From contig WGNN01000021.1 in the NCBI GenBank assembly GCA_016124515.1, positions 1-35,632 of the forward strand: a stretch of 35,632 bases of DNA, in the 5' to 3' direction. A program made the translations under genes and the position numbers. Source of the DNA: a bacterium. Lineage in GTDB: Bacteria; Bacteroidota; Bacteroidia; CAILMK01; JACPUW01. Under the pieces are notes generated by a model, which saw nothing but the letters and a program-made list of their open reading frames with translations, was not told the DNA's origin and searched no databases. This document shows positions 16,744-26,267 of this stretch, in pieces; positions within the stretch are counted from its first letter, which is position 1, and each line of letters starts with the position of its first letter.

Positions 16744-18249
16744 TTAATTGTTTGTGTGGTTAATCATTTCGCCGTCCAATAGCGATGGGTCATCAGCATT
16801 TGTTTCATCAGTTTTTTTCCCGGTCATAAAATCAATGCCTGTAAATTGGAAAAACAGGAATACCAACGCCGACACGGTGATTCCAAACACGTTGGCATCA
16901 AGTTGCAACGGCAGCCGGGCATCAGATACGATGAGTGTAACGGTGGTAAGTCCACCGGTTAACATGGCAAAAAATGCGGCGGTGGCATTGCGTTTTTTAA
17001 AGGCCAAAAAGCCAATAACGGGCACAAACAGACCACTTACCATAAAGGCGTAAGAATGCAACATAAGATCGAGCACACTCTCCAGCGAAACCGCAATAGT
17101 AATGGCCGCAGCACCCAGGAGCAGGGTGGTTATCTGCGAAAGTTGCAACTGTTTTTTCTCAGGCAGTTCTTTAAAAAACAAGATGATATCGGTAACCAAA
17201 TTGCCCGAGGCGGCCATGAGACAACTGTCGGCGGTAGAGAGCACAGCCGAAAAGTAGGCCGACATGGTGAGACCCATAAGACCGGCAGGCAACACATTGC
17301 GAAGTAGCAAAGGCAGGCCCATTTCGGCATCAATAGAGCTGAGCGTATCATAGCCTTGCGCTACAAAAAGCCCCTGATCGAGTGCCACACGCGAAAAAAG
17401 CCCCAATATCACGCCCATCAGTGCCATTACCGGCCACTCAAAAAGTCCGGCTATAAACCAGGCTTTCTTCGCTTGTTTTTCGTCGCGGCTGGCATAAATG
17501 CGTTGGTAGAGTGTCATGCCAACAAACCAAATAGGCACTATGGTAATGAACCAATTGACCAAATCCTGCCAACTCAGGTTATCAAATCGCAGAAAACTTT
17601 GGGGTAAGGTGGCTTTGATGGCATCAATACCGCCGATGGCAAAATAAGAAACGGGCAAACCCACAAAAATGAGCCCCGCCATAAGGATGATCCACTGCAC
17701 TGTGTCGGTATAAATAACAGCCTTGAGCCCGCCCATAACGGTATATACCACCGCAATAATGCCCATAATAAGCACTGCCGAATTGATGGAAAGCTGTGGA
17801 AACGAAGCCGATGCAAGTTTGGCACCTGCCAATATTTGGGAACTGGTGAAACCGAGATAGCCCACCACCGAAATAAGCGCGGCAAGAAATGCTACCTCGC
17901 GGCTGAAAAAATGGCCAAAAACCTGTGGAAAGGTGAGCCATTTGAGTTTGGTAGAGAGTCGTGAAATGGTGGGAATGAGCAGAACCGCACTGAGCCAAGC
18001 GCCAATAAGGCCGGTAAACAGCATCCACGAACCCGACAGGCCCATGGTGAAACCGAGGCCGCCAAGGCCAATGGAAAATCCGCCGCCTACATCGGTGGCT
18101 ACTACCGACAAACCAATGTGCCAGCTTTTCATGCTGCGTCCGCCTACAAAATAATCCTCAGTGGTGCTGTTACGCTTAAGAAAAAAGAATCCAATCCCAA
18201 GCATTACGACTGTGTAGAGTATGAATATACTGATGTCGATAATGTGCAT
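16744..18249 (-). CDS. Sodium:solute symporter family transporter
   Basis: A 501-residue inner-membrane protein with about 13 hydrophobic helices. It has SSS-family landmarks: DYFVGGRSMKSWHIGLS near TM1-2, the GGLKAVIYTDTVQ region and the SADSCLMAASGNLVTDI sodium-site helix. It should import a small solute (amino acid, sugar, carboxylate or nucleobase) with Na+. It heads the operon with GNAT, M20 and two racemases, so an amino-acid-like or N-acyl amino-acid cargo is plausible but not shown. The ATG at 18249 is preferred over one at 18285, because a near-consensus -7 element (TATTTTTC on the minus strand, 18287-18294) would place the transcript start after 18285. Confidence 0.93.
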   Translation of the reverse strand: MHIIDISIFILYTVVMLGIGFFFLKRNSTTEDYFVGGRSMKSWHIGLSVVATDVGGGFSIGLGGLGFTMGLSGSWMLFTGLIGAWLSAVLLIPTISRLSTKLKWLTFPQVFGHFFSREVAFLAALISVVGYLGFTSSQILAGAKLASASFPQLSINSAVLIMGIIAVVYTVMGGLKAVIYTDTVQWIILMAGLIFVGLPVSYFAIGGIDAIKATLPQSFLRFDNLSWQDLVNWFITIVPIWFVGMTLYQRIYASRDEKQAKKAWFIAGLFEWPVMALMGVILGLFSRVALDQGLFVAQGYDTLSSIDAEMGLPLLLRNVLPAGLMGLTMSAYFSAVLSTADSCLMAASGNLVTDIILFFKELPEKKQLQLSQITTLLLGAAAITIAVSLESVLDLMLHSYAFMVSGLFVPVIGFLAFKKRNATAAFFAMLTGGLTTVTLIVSDARLPLQLDANVFGITVSALVFLFFQFTGIDFMTGKKTDETNADDPSLLDGEMINHTNN

Positions 18250-18425
18250 AACGCGGTGCGAAGGTAGCCCAATGGCCCCGCCCATTGAAAAATAATCGAA
18301 ATTTCTGCCCTTTTACCCATTTTACCACATCATTTGCACGCCTCACCTATTTTGGCCAATTGCGCACAATTTTATTCAAAATTCGCCCGTAATGACCATA
18401 TTTGAACTAAATCCCACACCTTGTT

Positions 18426-21400
18426 TTGAAGAAGTTCATTCATATCTTGTTTTTCCTGTTTGTTGGGCTTTCGGCAATGGGTCAGATAGACCGCGAGTTT
18501 TGGTTTGCCGTGCCCGAAGCCGCTCAGGGCCACGGCGACCGACCCGTTTTTTTGCGCATTTCTACATTCGATAAAAAGGCCGAGGTACTGGTGGATGTCC
18601 CCGCCAATAAAAGTTTTAAACCCAAAAAATTTTCTGTAAAAGCCTACAGCACCTACTCGCTGGAACTGACCGACTACCTGGGCCTGCTTGAGTGCATTGA
18701 CTATAATACTGTGAAACAAAACGGCTTGCGCATCAGGGCCAATAATTATATAGCCGTTTACTATGATATAGACAACCACCTGAACCGCGAAATCTTCACA
18801 TTGAAGGGCAAAAACGCGCTGGGAACCAAGTTTTTAACTCCCTTTCAAAATGTGTATCCCAATGGAAATTACCAACCACTTACTATTTCGTCAATTGACG
18901 TAGTGGCTACGGAAGACAATACCGAAGTGACGCTGGTACCCACCAAAATGGTGAGGGGAACCGGCTACAGTAAGGTTACGGTGAAACTTGACAAAGGCGA
19001 GACTTACTCTTTTCAGGCCGCATCAAAAGCAGCGGCTAACCACTTGTCGGGCTCGGTGGTTACCTCTACCAAGCCCATAGCCATTACCATGAAAGATGAT
19101 TCGGTTGATCCATCGCCTTGCCTTGATATGGTGGGCGACCAAATTGTGCCGGTTGATATTTTGGGTACCGAACACTTGGTGGTGAAAGGACAACTGACCT
19201 ATGTGAAAGAATACTTTTTTGTGACCGCTCCCTACGACAATACCAAAGTGGAAACCAACGGAGGCGGCACCTACACACTGAAAAGCGGCGACAACCTGGC
19301 CGTTGAGATGAAAAATGATGAGTATTTTGTAAAATCGAGCAAGCCGGTGTATATCTACCACATGTCGGGCTTTGGCTGCGAAACCGGCGGTGCCATAATT
19401 CCACCGCTCAACTGCACCGGCGCCAAAAGGGTATCGTTTGCACGCACATCAACCGAAGACGTGTACCTGAATATTGTGGTGCCCGCAGGCAAGGAAAAGT
19501 ACTTTAAGGTAAATGGAAAAAGCATTTGGAGCGCGAGCAGTTTCAAATCGGTGAGCGGCACATCAAAGTGGAAGGTAGCTCAATTTTCTATAAACATTGG
19601 AGATGTGCCCGCCAATTCCATAGGACTTGTAACCAACGACAGTGCGCGATTTCAACTGGGAGTTATCAACGGCAGCCCGCGCAATGGATGCAAATACGGT
19701 TATTTCTCTCCTTTTAGCTCGCTAAATCTGGGCGACAATGTAAACCTGTGTTTTGGCGAACGCGTGGTGCTTGATGCGGGATATGGATTTGACACTATTT
19801 TGTGGAGCACCCAAAGCAGCGCTCAGAGGATATTGGTGACAAAACCCGGCGCCTACAGCGTAAGAGTGGCCACGCAAAACGGTTGCGTATTGTTTGACAC
19901 CGTGGTGGTTACCGTATCGCCCAAACCCTTGATTGAAGTAAACGACAGCGTGCAATGCCTGAACGACAACCTGTTTCACAGCACGGTTAAAAACCCCATT
20001 TCCACCTCGAGCTACTCCTGGCGTCTCGACAATAAAATTTACAAAAGCAACAGCAATTTGCACCAATTCAGTACCTATGGCTACAAAACCATCTGGCTAA
20101 AGTCTGAAACCGACGAAGGATGTATCGACTCTTCATCGCGCACCGTGCAGGTGCTCAAAAACCCCGTGGCACACATAGATTTTGGCCAAAAAACAGGCTG
20201 TACCAACGAGCCGCATGAGTTTTTTGATGGCTTTCTCGCCTCCTCTGCGGGCATAGATTTCAGTTGGACTTTTGGCGATGGAAAAAGCAGCACCAAAACA
20301 CGACCGAAGCACCGTTTCAGGCAAAAAGGTTCGTACAACATTGCCCTGAAATTAAGCGATACATTTGGCTGCAGCGATACATTTACCTACATGCGATTTA
20401 AGGTGGTTGATGGCAACAAGAGTAGTTTTAGCTTGAATGATACCCAACAATGCAAAAAAGGGAATTTGTTTGAAATGAAAGGCAGCAACAATGGCGCAAG
20501 CTACCATTGGGACTTTGGCGACAATACCGGCGACAAGGCGAATTCTACTGCAAAAACATATAACAAACCGGGCACATACACTGTAATTTTTTCATTGACC
20601 GACAAGGACGGCTGCCACGACAGCAGCACGCAAACAGTATATGTATTGGAAAGTCCGAAAGCCGCTATTGGCGTAAACGACAGCATGCAATGCCCTTATG
20701 AAAACGACTTTATTTTTTCTTCAAAAAGCAGTTTTTCAACCGGCAATCCTGACAATTACTGGAATTTAGGCGATGGATTTACGAGCAGGGCAGATTCGGT
20801 GCGGCACTCATACGATGTGGGCAAAACCGATAGCTTGTGCATAAGCCTCGTAAGTACGGCAGCGAATGGATGTAAGGATTCTTCCTCAATGAAAATTGTG
20901 TTGCTCCCCTTGCCACAAGCCAACTTTTTGGTTGATACAACCGAAAAATGCCTGAGCGCCAACCTGTTCAAATTCAACAACCTGTCAAAAGTCTCGCGCG
21001 GAAAACTCACGTATGAATGGTTGTTTGGCGACGGACAAAGTTCAGCCGTGGTTGATCCGATACACAGCTACAAAACCGCCGATACTTTTACGGTAGCACT
21101 TGTGGCAAAAGCCGCATGCCTTGATACTTTTGCAAAACAAATGGTGGTACATCCACAGCCCACGGCGCAATTCAGTACCAACGATACGGTACAGTGTTTT
21201 CAAAACAACCGCTTTGTAGCCCGCAACCAATCTATAATAAGCAGCGGAACCCTGGGCTACAGCTGGCGCATAAACAACCAAGAAGAAAGTAATAGTTTGG
21301 ATTATAAAAAATCCTTTGCAAAAACCGGAAATTATTGGTTGAAACTTATTGCCAAAAGTGACAAAAATTGCTACGACAGCGCGGGCATATTGTTGCGCAT

Positions 21401-23729
21401 TTTGCCCGAGCCTAAAAGTAATTTTCGGGTGAATGAAAAATCGCAGTGCTTCAATGAAAACTATTATGTTTTCAAAAGCCAATGCAGCCTTGATTCAGGT
21501 GCTTTTTATACCATTTGGGATTTTGGCAACGGCAATCGGTCACTACAGGCTTATGATAGCTTTTCGTTTGGCAAAGAAGGCTTATATACTGTGGTGCTCA
21601 CTACGGTTAGCTACGAAGGTTGTGCCGACAGTGCTATCAAAACAATGCAAGTGCTGCCGAGCCCAAAAGCTGCGTTTACAAGCAACAAAACGGCAGAATG
21701 CATAAGTGCCAACCAATTCGAGTTCAGCGCCACAAGCCGCATTTCACAGGGAAGTTTCAACTATTTGTGGTTATTTGGCGATGGCTCAAGTTCTACGCTT
21801 CAACAACCCAAACACAGCTACAGTACTGCCGATACTTTTGACGTAATACTCATTAATACAAGCGATTCAGGCTGCACCGACACGACAAGCCAAAATATAT
21901 TGGTATGGGACAGGCCTTCGGTAAAATTTTATATAAACGATTCGACCCAATGTCTTGAGAAAAACTTGATGATTTTGTATAATAATTCAAGCACCATACA
22001 AGACACACTTTATTACCAATGGCACTTGGGCGATGGCAGCAAAAGCAATGCAAAAACCCTTAGCCATAGCTATAGCAGTGCCGGTCGGTATGCAGTAAAA
22101 CTAATAGCAGCCACCAACACGGGCTGTATCGATAGTTTAGAAAAACACATTACCATCTACGACCAACCTGCCCCTGTTGCAGGATTTTCGGTAGCCTCTG
22201 ACAGCGCACAATGCCTGAAAGGCAACTATTTTGAAATAAAGAACTTAAGCCACTTGAAAAAAGGCAAATTGCACTTGGTATGGAAACCCGATGATGGCCG
22301 AGTGGTGGCGGACAGCGTTTTGCGACTGAGCTACCAATATGCCGATACTTTTTCGTTCAGGCTAATTGCCGTATCAGACTTTGGCTGCAAAGACTCCACA
22401 GAAAAACTGCTCTATGTGTGGCCACAAAACGATTTGAAAAATTCTTTTGACTATCCGCTTTGTCAAGGCGACAGCTTTACCATAATAAACAACAGCAAAC
22501 TACAGTGGGGAACCGCCCAATACCATGTATTTATTGACGACAGCATCCGCACAGATTTTGGCAATGGAAATGTTATAAATAAATCAGGTTTTCATGACCT
22601 AAGTATTTTTTCAACTACCAATTACGGTTGTTCCGACACCTTAACAGACAGCTTTTTTGTGAATGCCCTTCCGGTGGCACAATACAAATGGGATGTTCAT
22701 TATTATAATTCCGCTACTTTAAAACCCTTGAACAAAAGCAATGGAAACCGCTATGCCATTGATTGGCGCGATGGCAAAACCGACAGCAGCGAAACCTACT
22801 TGCACCACTACCAAAGCAGTGGCCCTTATGAGCCCATACTCTACACCACAAGCGATTCGGGTTGCCAAAGTGTAGATACACTGCTCTTAAAATTCCACGC
22901 AGATATGCCCAGAATGCGTACGGTTTCGCGCCCGGCAGACACTGCACAAAAAGGACTTGAAGTGAGTTGGTACCACGACAACAGAGCCATGAAATACGCG
23001 GTGCTTAGAAAACAGCCCGGCGACACACAATTTGTAGTAATTGACTCTAATATTGTGCCTGCAAGGCCTTTTAAATTCTTTACTTATACGGATGCCGCTG
23101 CAAATAATGACACCCTCATTTATGCGTACGAAATACGCGGCACAGACAGTCTTCAAAAAATAAGCAAGCCATCAGCCACAGCAAAAAATATAGTATTGCG
23201 AAAAGTGCGGCAAGAAGGCAATGAAATAACAAATCTTGAGTGGACCGCTTATGGCTACAATTGGCCCAAAGTAGATTCCTACGCCGTATTTGGCTATACC
23301 GGCAGCGGCAGTTTGCTATTGGCATATACCAAAGGCGGCACGCTTCAATACCGCGACAGCATCAGTGCTGAAAATAACGGCTGCTACCGTATCGCGGCTT
23401 TGGGCAAGGACAGCAGCCTGAGCCTGAGCAATGTGCTGTGCAACAATTTTCATTTGTGGATGCCCAATGCCTTCAGCCCGAATGGCGATGGCTTGAATGA
23501 CCAATTTAAATTTGTAGCCAACAAAATTTATGACTTTGAAATACAGATATTTGCGCGGAACGGTCAGCGTGTTTTTTACAGCAACAACCCAATGGTTTAT
23601 TGGGATGGTAAAGTGAAGGGAGAGACCGTGCAAATGGATAGGTTTTTTTGGATTATACGTGGAAAATCAGAAAAAAGCCTTGAGGAAAACGATTTATTAT
23701 ATTCAGGTAATGTACAAGTAATAAGATGA
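18426..23729 (+). CDS. Giant T9SS-type surface protein, IgGFc-binding-like N-terminus and PKD repeats
   Basis: A 1767-residue exported protein. The start is TTG at 18426: an in-frame stop lies at 18408, no ATG precedes the signal peptide, and the residues after TTG form a textbook signal sequence ending LSAMGQ. After it comes an IgGFc-binding-protein-N-terminal-like domain (about 20-430) and an Ig-like segment (437-497). About twelve PKD-like repeats of roughly 83 residues follow (498-1493), many with WxFGDG motifs. Repeat signature: a leading 'NDSxQC' and a trailing 'GCxDS', probably one disulfide per repeat. FN3-like domains (about 1495-1670) precede a gliding-motility-type C-terminal domain (MPNAFSPNGDGLNDQF to the end), the type-B T9SS sorting signal. 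It is likely a surface adhesin or filament. The stop overlaps the next ATG (ATGA). Confidence 0.94.
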   Translation: MKKFIHILFFLFVGLSAMGQIDREFWFAVPEAAQGHGDRPVFLRISTFDKKAEVLVDVPANKSFKPKKFSVKAYSTYSLELTDYLGLLECIDYNTVKQNGLRIRANNYIAVYYDIDNHLNREIFTLKGKNALGTKFLTPFQNVYPNGNYQPLTISSIDVVATEDNTEVTLVPTKMVRGTGYSKVTVKLDKGETYSFQAASKAAANHLSGSVVTSTKPIAITMKDDSVDPSPCLDMVGDQIVPVDILGTEHLVVKGQLTYVKEYFFVTAPYDNTKVETNGGGTYTLKSGDNLAVEMKNDEYFVKSSKPVYIYHMSGFGCETGGAIIPPLNCTGAKRVSFARTSTEDVYLNIVVPAGKEKYFKVNGKSIWSASSFKSVSGTSKWKVAQFSINIGDVPANSIGLVTNDSARFQLGVINGSPRNGCKYGYFSPFSSLNLGDNVNLCFGERVVLDAGYGFDTILWSTQSSAQRILVTKPGAYSVRVATQNGCVLFDTVVVTVSPKPLIEVNDSVQCLNDNLFHSTVKNPISTSSYSWRLDNKIYKSNSNLHQFSTYGYKTIWLKSETDEGCIDSSSRTVQVLKNPVAHIDFGQKTGCTNEPHEFFDGFLASSAGIDFSWTFGDGKSSTKTRPKHRFRQKGSYNIALKLSDTFGCSDTFTYMRFKVVDGNKSSFSLNDTQQCKKGNLFEMKGSNNGASYHWDFGDNTGDKANSTAKTYNKPGTYTVIFSLTDKDGCHDSSTQTVYVLESPKAAIGVNDSMQCPYENDFIFSSKSSFSTGNPDNYWNLGDGFTSRADSVRHSYDVGKTDSLCISLVSTAANGCKDSSSMKIVLLPLPQANFLVDTTEKCLSANLFKFNNLSKVSRGKLTYEWLFGDGQSSAVVDPIHSYKTADTFTVALVAKAACLDTFAKQMVVHPQPTAQFSTNDTVQCFQNNRFVARNQSIISSGTLGYSWRINNQEESNSLDYKKSFAKTGNYWLKLIAKSDKNCYDSAGILLRILPEPKSNFRVNEKSQCFNENYYVFKSQCSLDSGAFYTIWDFGNGNRSLQAYDSFSFGKEGLYTVVLTTVSYEGCADSAIKTMQVLPSPKAAFTSNKTAECISANQFEFSATSRISQGSFNYLWLFGDGSSSTLQQPKHSYSTADTFDVILINTSDSGCTDTTSQNILVWDRPSVKFYINDSTQCLEKNLMILYNNSSTIQDTLYYQWHLGDGSKSNAKTLSHSYSSAGRYAVKLIAATNTGCIDSLEKHITIYDQPAPVAGFSVASDSAQCLKGNYFEIKNLSHLKKGKLHLVWKPDDGRVVADSVLRLSYQYADTFSFRLIAVSDFGCKDSTEKLLYVWPQNDLKNSFDYPLCQGDSFTIINNSKLQWGTAQYHVFIDDSIRTDFGNGNVINKSGFHDLSIFSTTNYGCSDTLTDSFFVNALPVAQYKWDVHYYNSATLKPLNKSNGNRYAIDWRDGKTDSSETYLHHYQSSGPYEPILYTTSDSGCQSVDTLLLKFHADMPRMRTVSRPADTAQKGLEVSWYHDNRAMKYAVLRKQPGDTQFVVIDSNIVPARPFKFFTYTDAAANNDTLIYAYEIRGTDSLQKISKPSATAKNIVLRKVRQEGNEITNLEWTAYGYNWPKVDSYAVFGYTGSGSLLLAYTKGGTLQYRDSISAENNGCYRIAALGKDSSLSLSNVLCNNFHLWMPNAFSPNGDGLNDQFKFVANKIYDFEIQIFARNGQRVFYSNNPMVYWDGKVKGETVQMDRFFWIIRGKSEKSLEENDLLYSGNVQVIR

Positions 23730-24475
23730 AAACAAAAACCAAAAAACTCAATGCGCCGGTAATGCTGGCATTTTTAGTTGCTGTTGTTATGATTTCGTGC
23801 AAACCCCAAGTGACACCCGGCAAACACGAAAAATTTAAGACCATCATGCTTCGGTCGGAAGGAAGTGTAATAACCCGCCCCGACATGGCAGAATTCAGCG
23901 TGACGCTCAATTGCCTTGACAAATCGCTGCAAGTATCAAAAGCTTGTCTGGAGAAACAATCAAAGCTGTTGCTGGACCAACTCAAGAGCATGCAAATAGC
24001 TGAAGAAGATATACTTACCACAGGAGTTGATATGAACAAAGAATACCAATGGGAATACAATACAAGCGTGTTTAAAGGCTATAAAAGCAGCACGATCCTG
24101 CATATTGTGGTGCGCAAGCTTGATGCACTCGGCGATATATACAGCACCCTGCTCCAAAACGAAAACTATACCGTAGGTGGCCTCAGCTACACCCACAGCA
24201 AGTACGACAGTTTGGAAAACGAAGCTTACGCGAAAGCCCTTGAAAACGCAAAGACACTGGCAGAGAAACTCTTGCAGCAACTTCCCGAAGACAGCTATGA
24301 AATACTAAAGATAGGAAATGTAGCACTCAGCGCCTCAAACCCCGGTGATATTGAAACCAAAGCCTTAGCCAATGCATTTAAAATGGAAGAGTCTGCAGGC
24401 AAACAAAAGGTAGTCATTAGTGCAGGTAATGTGCAGGTGCGCTCGGAATTATTCGTAGAATTTCAGATGAAATAA
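23726..24475 (+). CDS. SIMPL (DUF541) domain lipoprotein
   Basis: A 249-residue protein. The N-terminus has a hydrophobic stretch ending VMISC-K, a lipobox, so it is likely a membrane-anchored lipoprotein with its body in the periplasm or at the surface. The rest is a SIMPL/DUF541 domain (SEGSVITRPDMAEFSVT at about 48, AYAKALENAKTLAEKL at about 170). This family forms oligomeric rings in some bacteria and has no settled biochemical function. Its ATG overlaps the stop of the giant PKD protein by four bases (ATGA), so its translation is coupled to that of the surface protein. A role in assembly or outer-membrane homeostasis of that protein is a reasonable guess only. Confidence 0.9.
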   Translation: MKTKTKKLNAPVMLAFLVAVVMISCKPQVTPGKHEKFKTIMLRSEGSVITRPDMAEFSVTLNCLDKSLQVSKACLEKQSKLLLDQLKSMQIAEEDILTTGVDMNKEYQWEYNTSVFKGYKSSTILHIVVRKLDALGDIYSTLLQNENYTVGGLSYTHSKYDSLENEAYAKALENAKTLAEKLLQQLPEDSYEILKIGNVALSASNPGDIETKALANAFKMEESAGKQKVVISAGNVQVRSELFVEFQMK

Positions 24476-24485
24476 GTCAGGCTAG

Positions 24486-26264
24486 CTAAGCCACCAATTC
24501 GGCGAATTGCAATTCGTAGAGCTTTTTGTACAAACCGCCTTTTGCCAGCAATTCCTGGTGCGTGCCGGCTTCTTTTATTTCGCCTTTTTCCATTACCAAA
24601 ATTTTATCGGCTTTTTGTATGGTACTCAGTCGGTGCGCTATCACCACACTCGTGCGGCCTTTCAGCATCAGTTCTGTGGCTTTTTGCAGCAACTCCTCCG
24701 TTTCATTATCTACCGATGAAGTGGCTTCGTCAAGAATAAGCACCTTGGGATTGGCCACCAAAGCCCTGATAAAAGATATAAGCTGTCGCTGACCGGTTGA
24801 CAAAGTGCTGCCGCGCTCCTGCACCTGGTAATGGTATCCGCCGGGCAGTTGCATAATAAAATCATGGGCGCCCACCATTTTGGCCACTTCTATTATTTTT
24901 TCTTCACTTACCGCCTCGTTGTACAAACTAATATTATTGGCAATGCTGTCAGAAAAAAGAAAAACATCCTGCAAAACCACCGCTACATTTTGCCGCAAAA
25001 AAGTGAGTTCATATTCATTGATGGGCACATTGTCGAGCAAAATTTGGCCGGCGTTTATATCGTACAATCGGTTTATCAAATTGATAATGGTGGTTTTTCC
25101 TGCACCGGTATGGCCCACTATGGCGAGCATCTTCCCTTCCTCGGCTTCAAAACTCACATTTTTCAATATTTGCTGTCCTTCGGTATAGCCAAAACCTACT
25201 TTTTCAAATTTGATATTGCCCTTAATCTCTACTTGCGCCACCTTTCCTTCATTAACAGGAAAACGCTCATCGTCAAGCAATTGAAAAATTCTTTCAGAGG
25301 CCACCAAGCCCATTTGCAAGGTGTTGAATTTATCGGCAATCTGCCTGATGGGGCGGAAAAGCGCAAAAATGAGCAACACAAAAGAGGTGAGCATACCGGG
25401 CGTGCTGATGCCTTTTATGGCTTGCGGCCCCCAAGCCCAAATAAGTGCTGCCAACGAAATGGCTTGCAATATTTCTATAACCGGAAAAAAGATGGAATAA
25501 TAAAGTACCGCCTTCAAATTGGCATTCAGCTCGTCTTTGCTAATTTCTTTGAAACGCTTCAACTCTTCTTGCTGCCGGTTGAACAATTGAATGATTTGCA
25601 TACCGGTAATATGCTCTTGCAAAAAGGCGTTGAGTCGCGAAATTTGGTTGCGTACTTCTCTGAAACTCACTTTTACCGCTTCTTTAAAAACCCAACCGCT
25701 CACCAGCAAAAACGGGAATGGTATCAACACAAAGAGCGAAATTTTCCAGCTGTAGCTGAACATGAGTGCTATAATAAAAATCATGGTGAGAAAATCGCCG
25801 ATGATGTTGATGAGACCCTGAGCGAAAATATCGGCCACTTTTTCTACATCCGATACGGTTCTGGTAATGAGCGTACCGATTGGAGTTCGGTCAAAAACAC
25901 GCATGGTATAGCGCATAATGTGTTTAAACACCTTAAGGCGGAGCGCTTTTACCGCGGCCTGCCCCAGCAAATTGGTCAGGTAGGTTTGGTAAAAAGTGGT
26001 GAAGGTTTGCAGCAACAGCAGTACAAAAAGAAAGACCGCCAATGAAACGTGCTTCTCCTTGTTGCCATCGAGCACCGCCTCGTCAACCAAGCGTTTGATG
26101 GTATCGGGTATGGCTGTAGAAAGGTAGGCTCCCGCAATAGTTACCAGCACGGCAATATAAAAAGCCACTTTCTTCTCAGCGATAAGTTTAAATACCTTCC
26201 CCAGTAAGCCAAAATCGAGCTTTCCTTTGGTATTGGTTTGCGTTATCGGATCGTTTCCGCTCAT
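24486..26264 (-). CDS. ABC exporter, fused TMD-NBD half transporter (MsbA/MDR-like)
   Basis: A 592-residue inner-membrane protein: six transmembrane helices in the first about 320 residues (type I exporter fold), then a nucleotide-binding domain. Walker A is GHTGAGKTT (about 383-391), Q-loop LQDVFLF, signature LSTGQRQ (about 486), Walker B LILDEATSS and H-loop IAHRLS. LSTGQ in place of LSGGQ is a mild variation seen in this subfamily. It should work as a homodimer, or with a partner, to export lipid, drug or peptide. The ATG begins 3 nt after the truA stop, so the two are co-transcribed. The cargo is unknown. Confidence 0.95.
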   Translation of the reverse strand: MSGNDPITQTNTKGKLDFGLLGKVFKLIAEKKVAFYIAVLVTIAGAYLSTAIPDTIKRLVDEAVLDGNKEKHVSLAVFLFVLLLLQTFTTFYQTYLTNLLGQAAVKALRLKVFKHIMRYTMRVFDRTPIGTLITRTVSDVEKVADIFAQGLINIIGDFLTMIFIIALMFSYSWKISLFVLIPFPFLLVSGWVFKEAVKVSFREVRNQISRLNAFLQEHITGMQIIQLFNRQQEELKRFKEISKDELNANLKAVLYYSIFFPVIEILQAISLAALIWAWGPQAIKGISTPGMLTSFVLLIFALFRPIRQIADKFNTLQMGLVASERIFQLLDDERFPVNEGKVAQVEIKGNIKFEKVGFGYTEGQQILKNVSFEAEEGKMLAIVGHTGAGKTTIINLINRLYDINAGQILLDNVPINEYELTFLRQNVAVVLQDVFLFSDSIANNISLYNEAVSEEKIIEVAKMVGAHDFIMQLPGGYHYQVQERGSTLSTGQRQLISFIRALVANPKVLILDEATSSVDNETEELLQKATELMLKGRTSVVIAHRLSTIQKADKILVMEKGEIKEAGTHQELLAKGGLYKKLYELQFAELVA

Positions 26265-26267
26265 TTG

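Noticed and set aside
18392..18574. Alternative plus-strand ATG frame overlapping the start of the giant PKD protein
   Set aside because: The product lacks a signal peptide or domain. The TTG frame gives a perfect signal sequence and the conserved head domain.
24476..24485. GCTAGC between the converging SIMPL and ABC exporter genes as a terminator
   Set aside because: It is only a 6-bp palindrome without loop or T-run; the 10-nt gap leaves no room for a normal terminator.
24831..26045. 404-codon plus-strand ORF opposite the ABC exporter
   Set aside because: It is fully nested in a gene with all ABC motifs; the antisense product has no domain.
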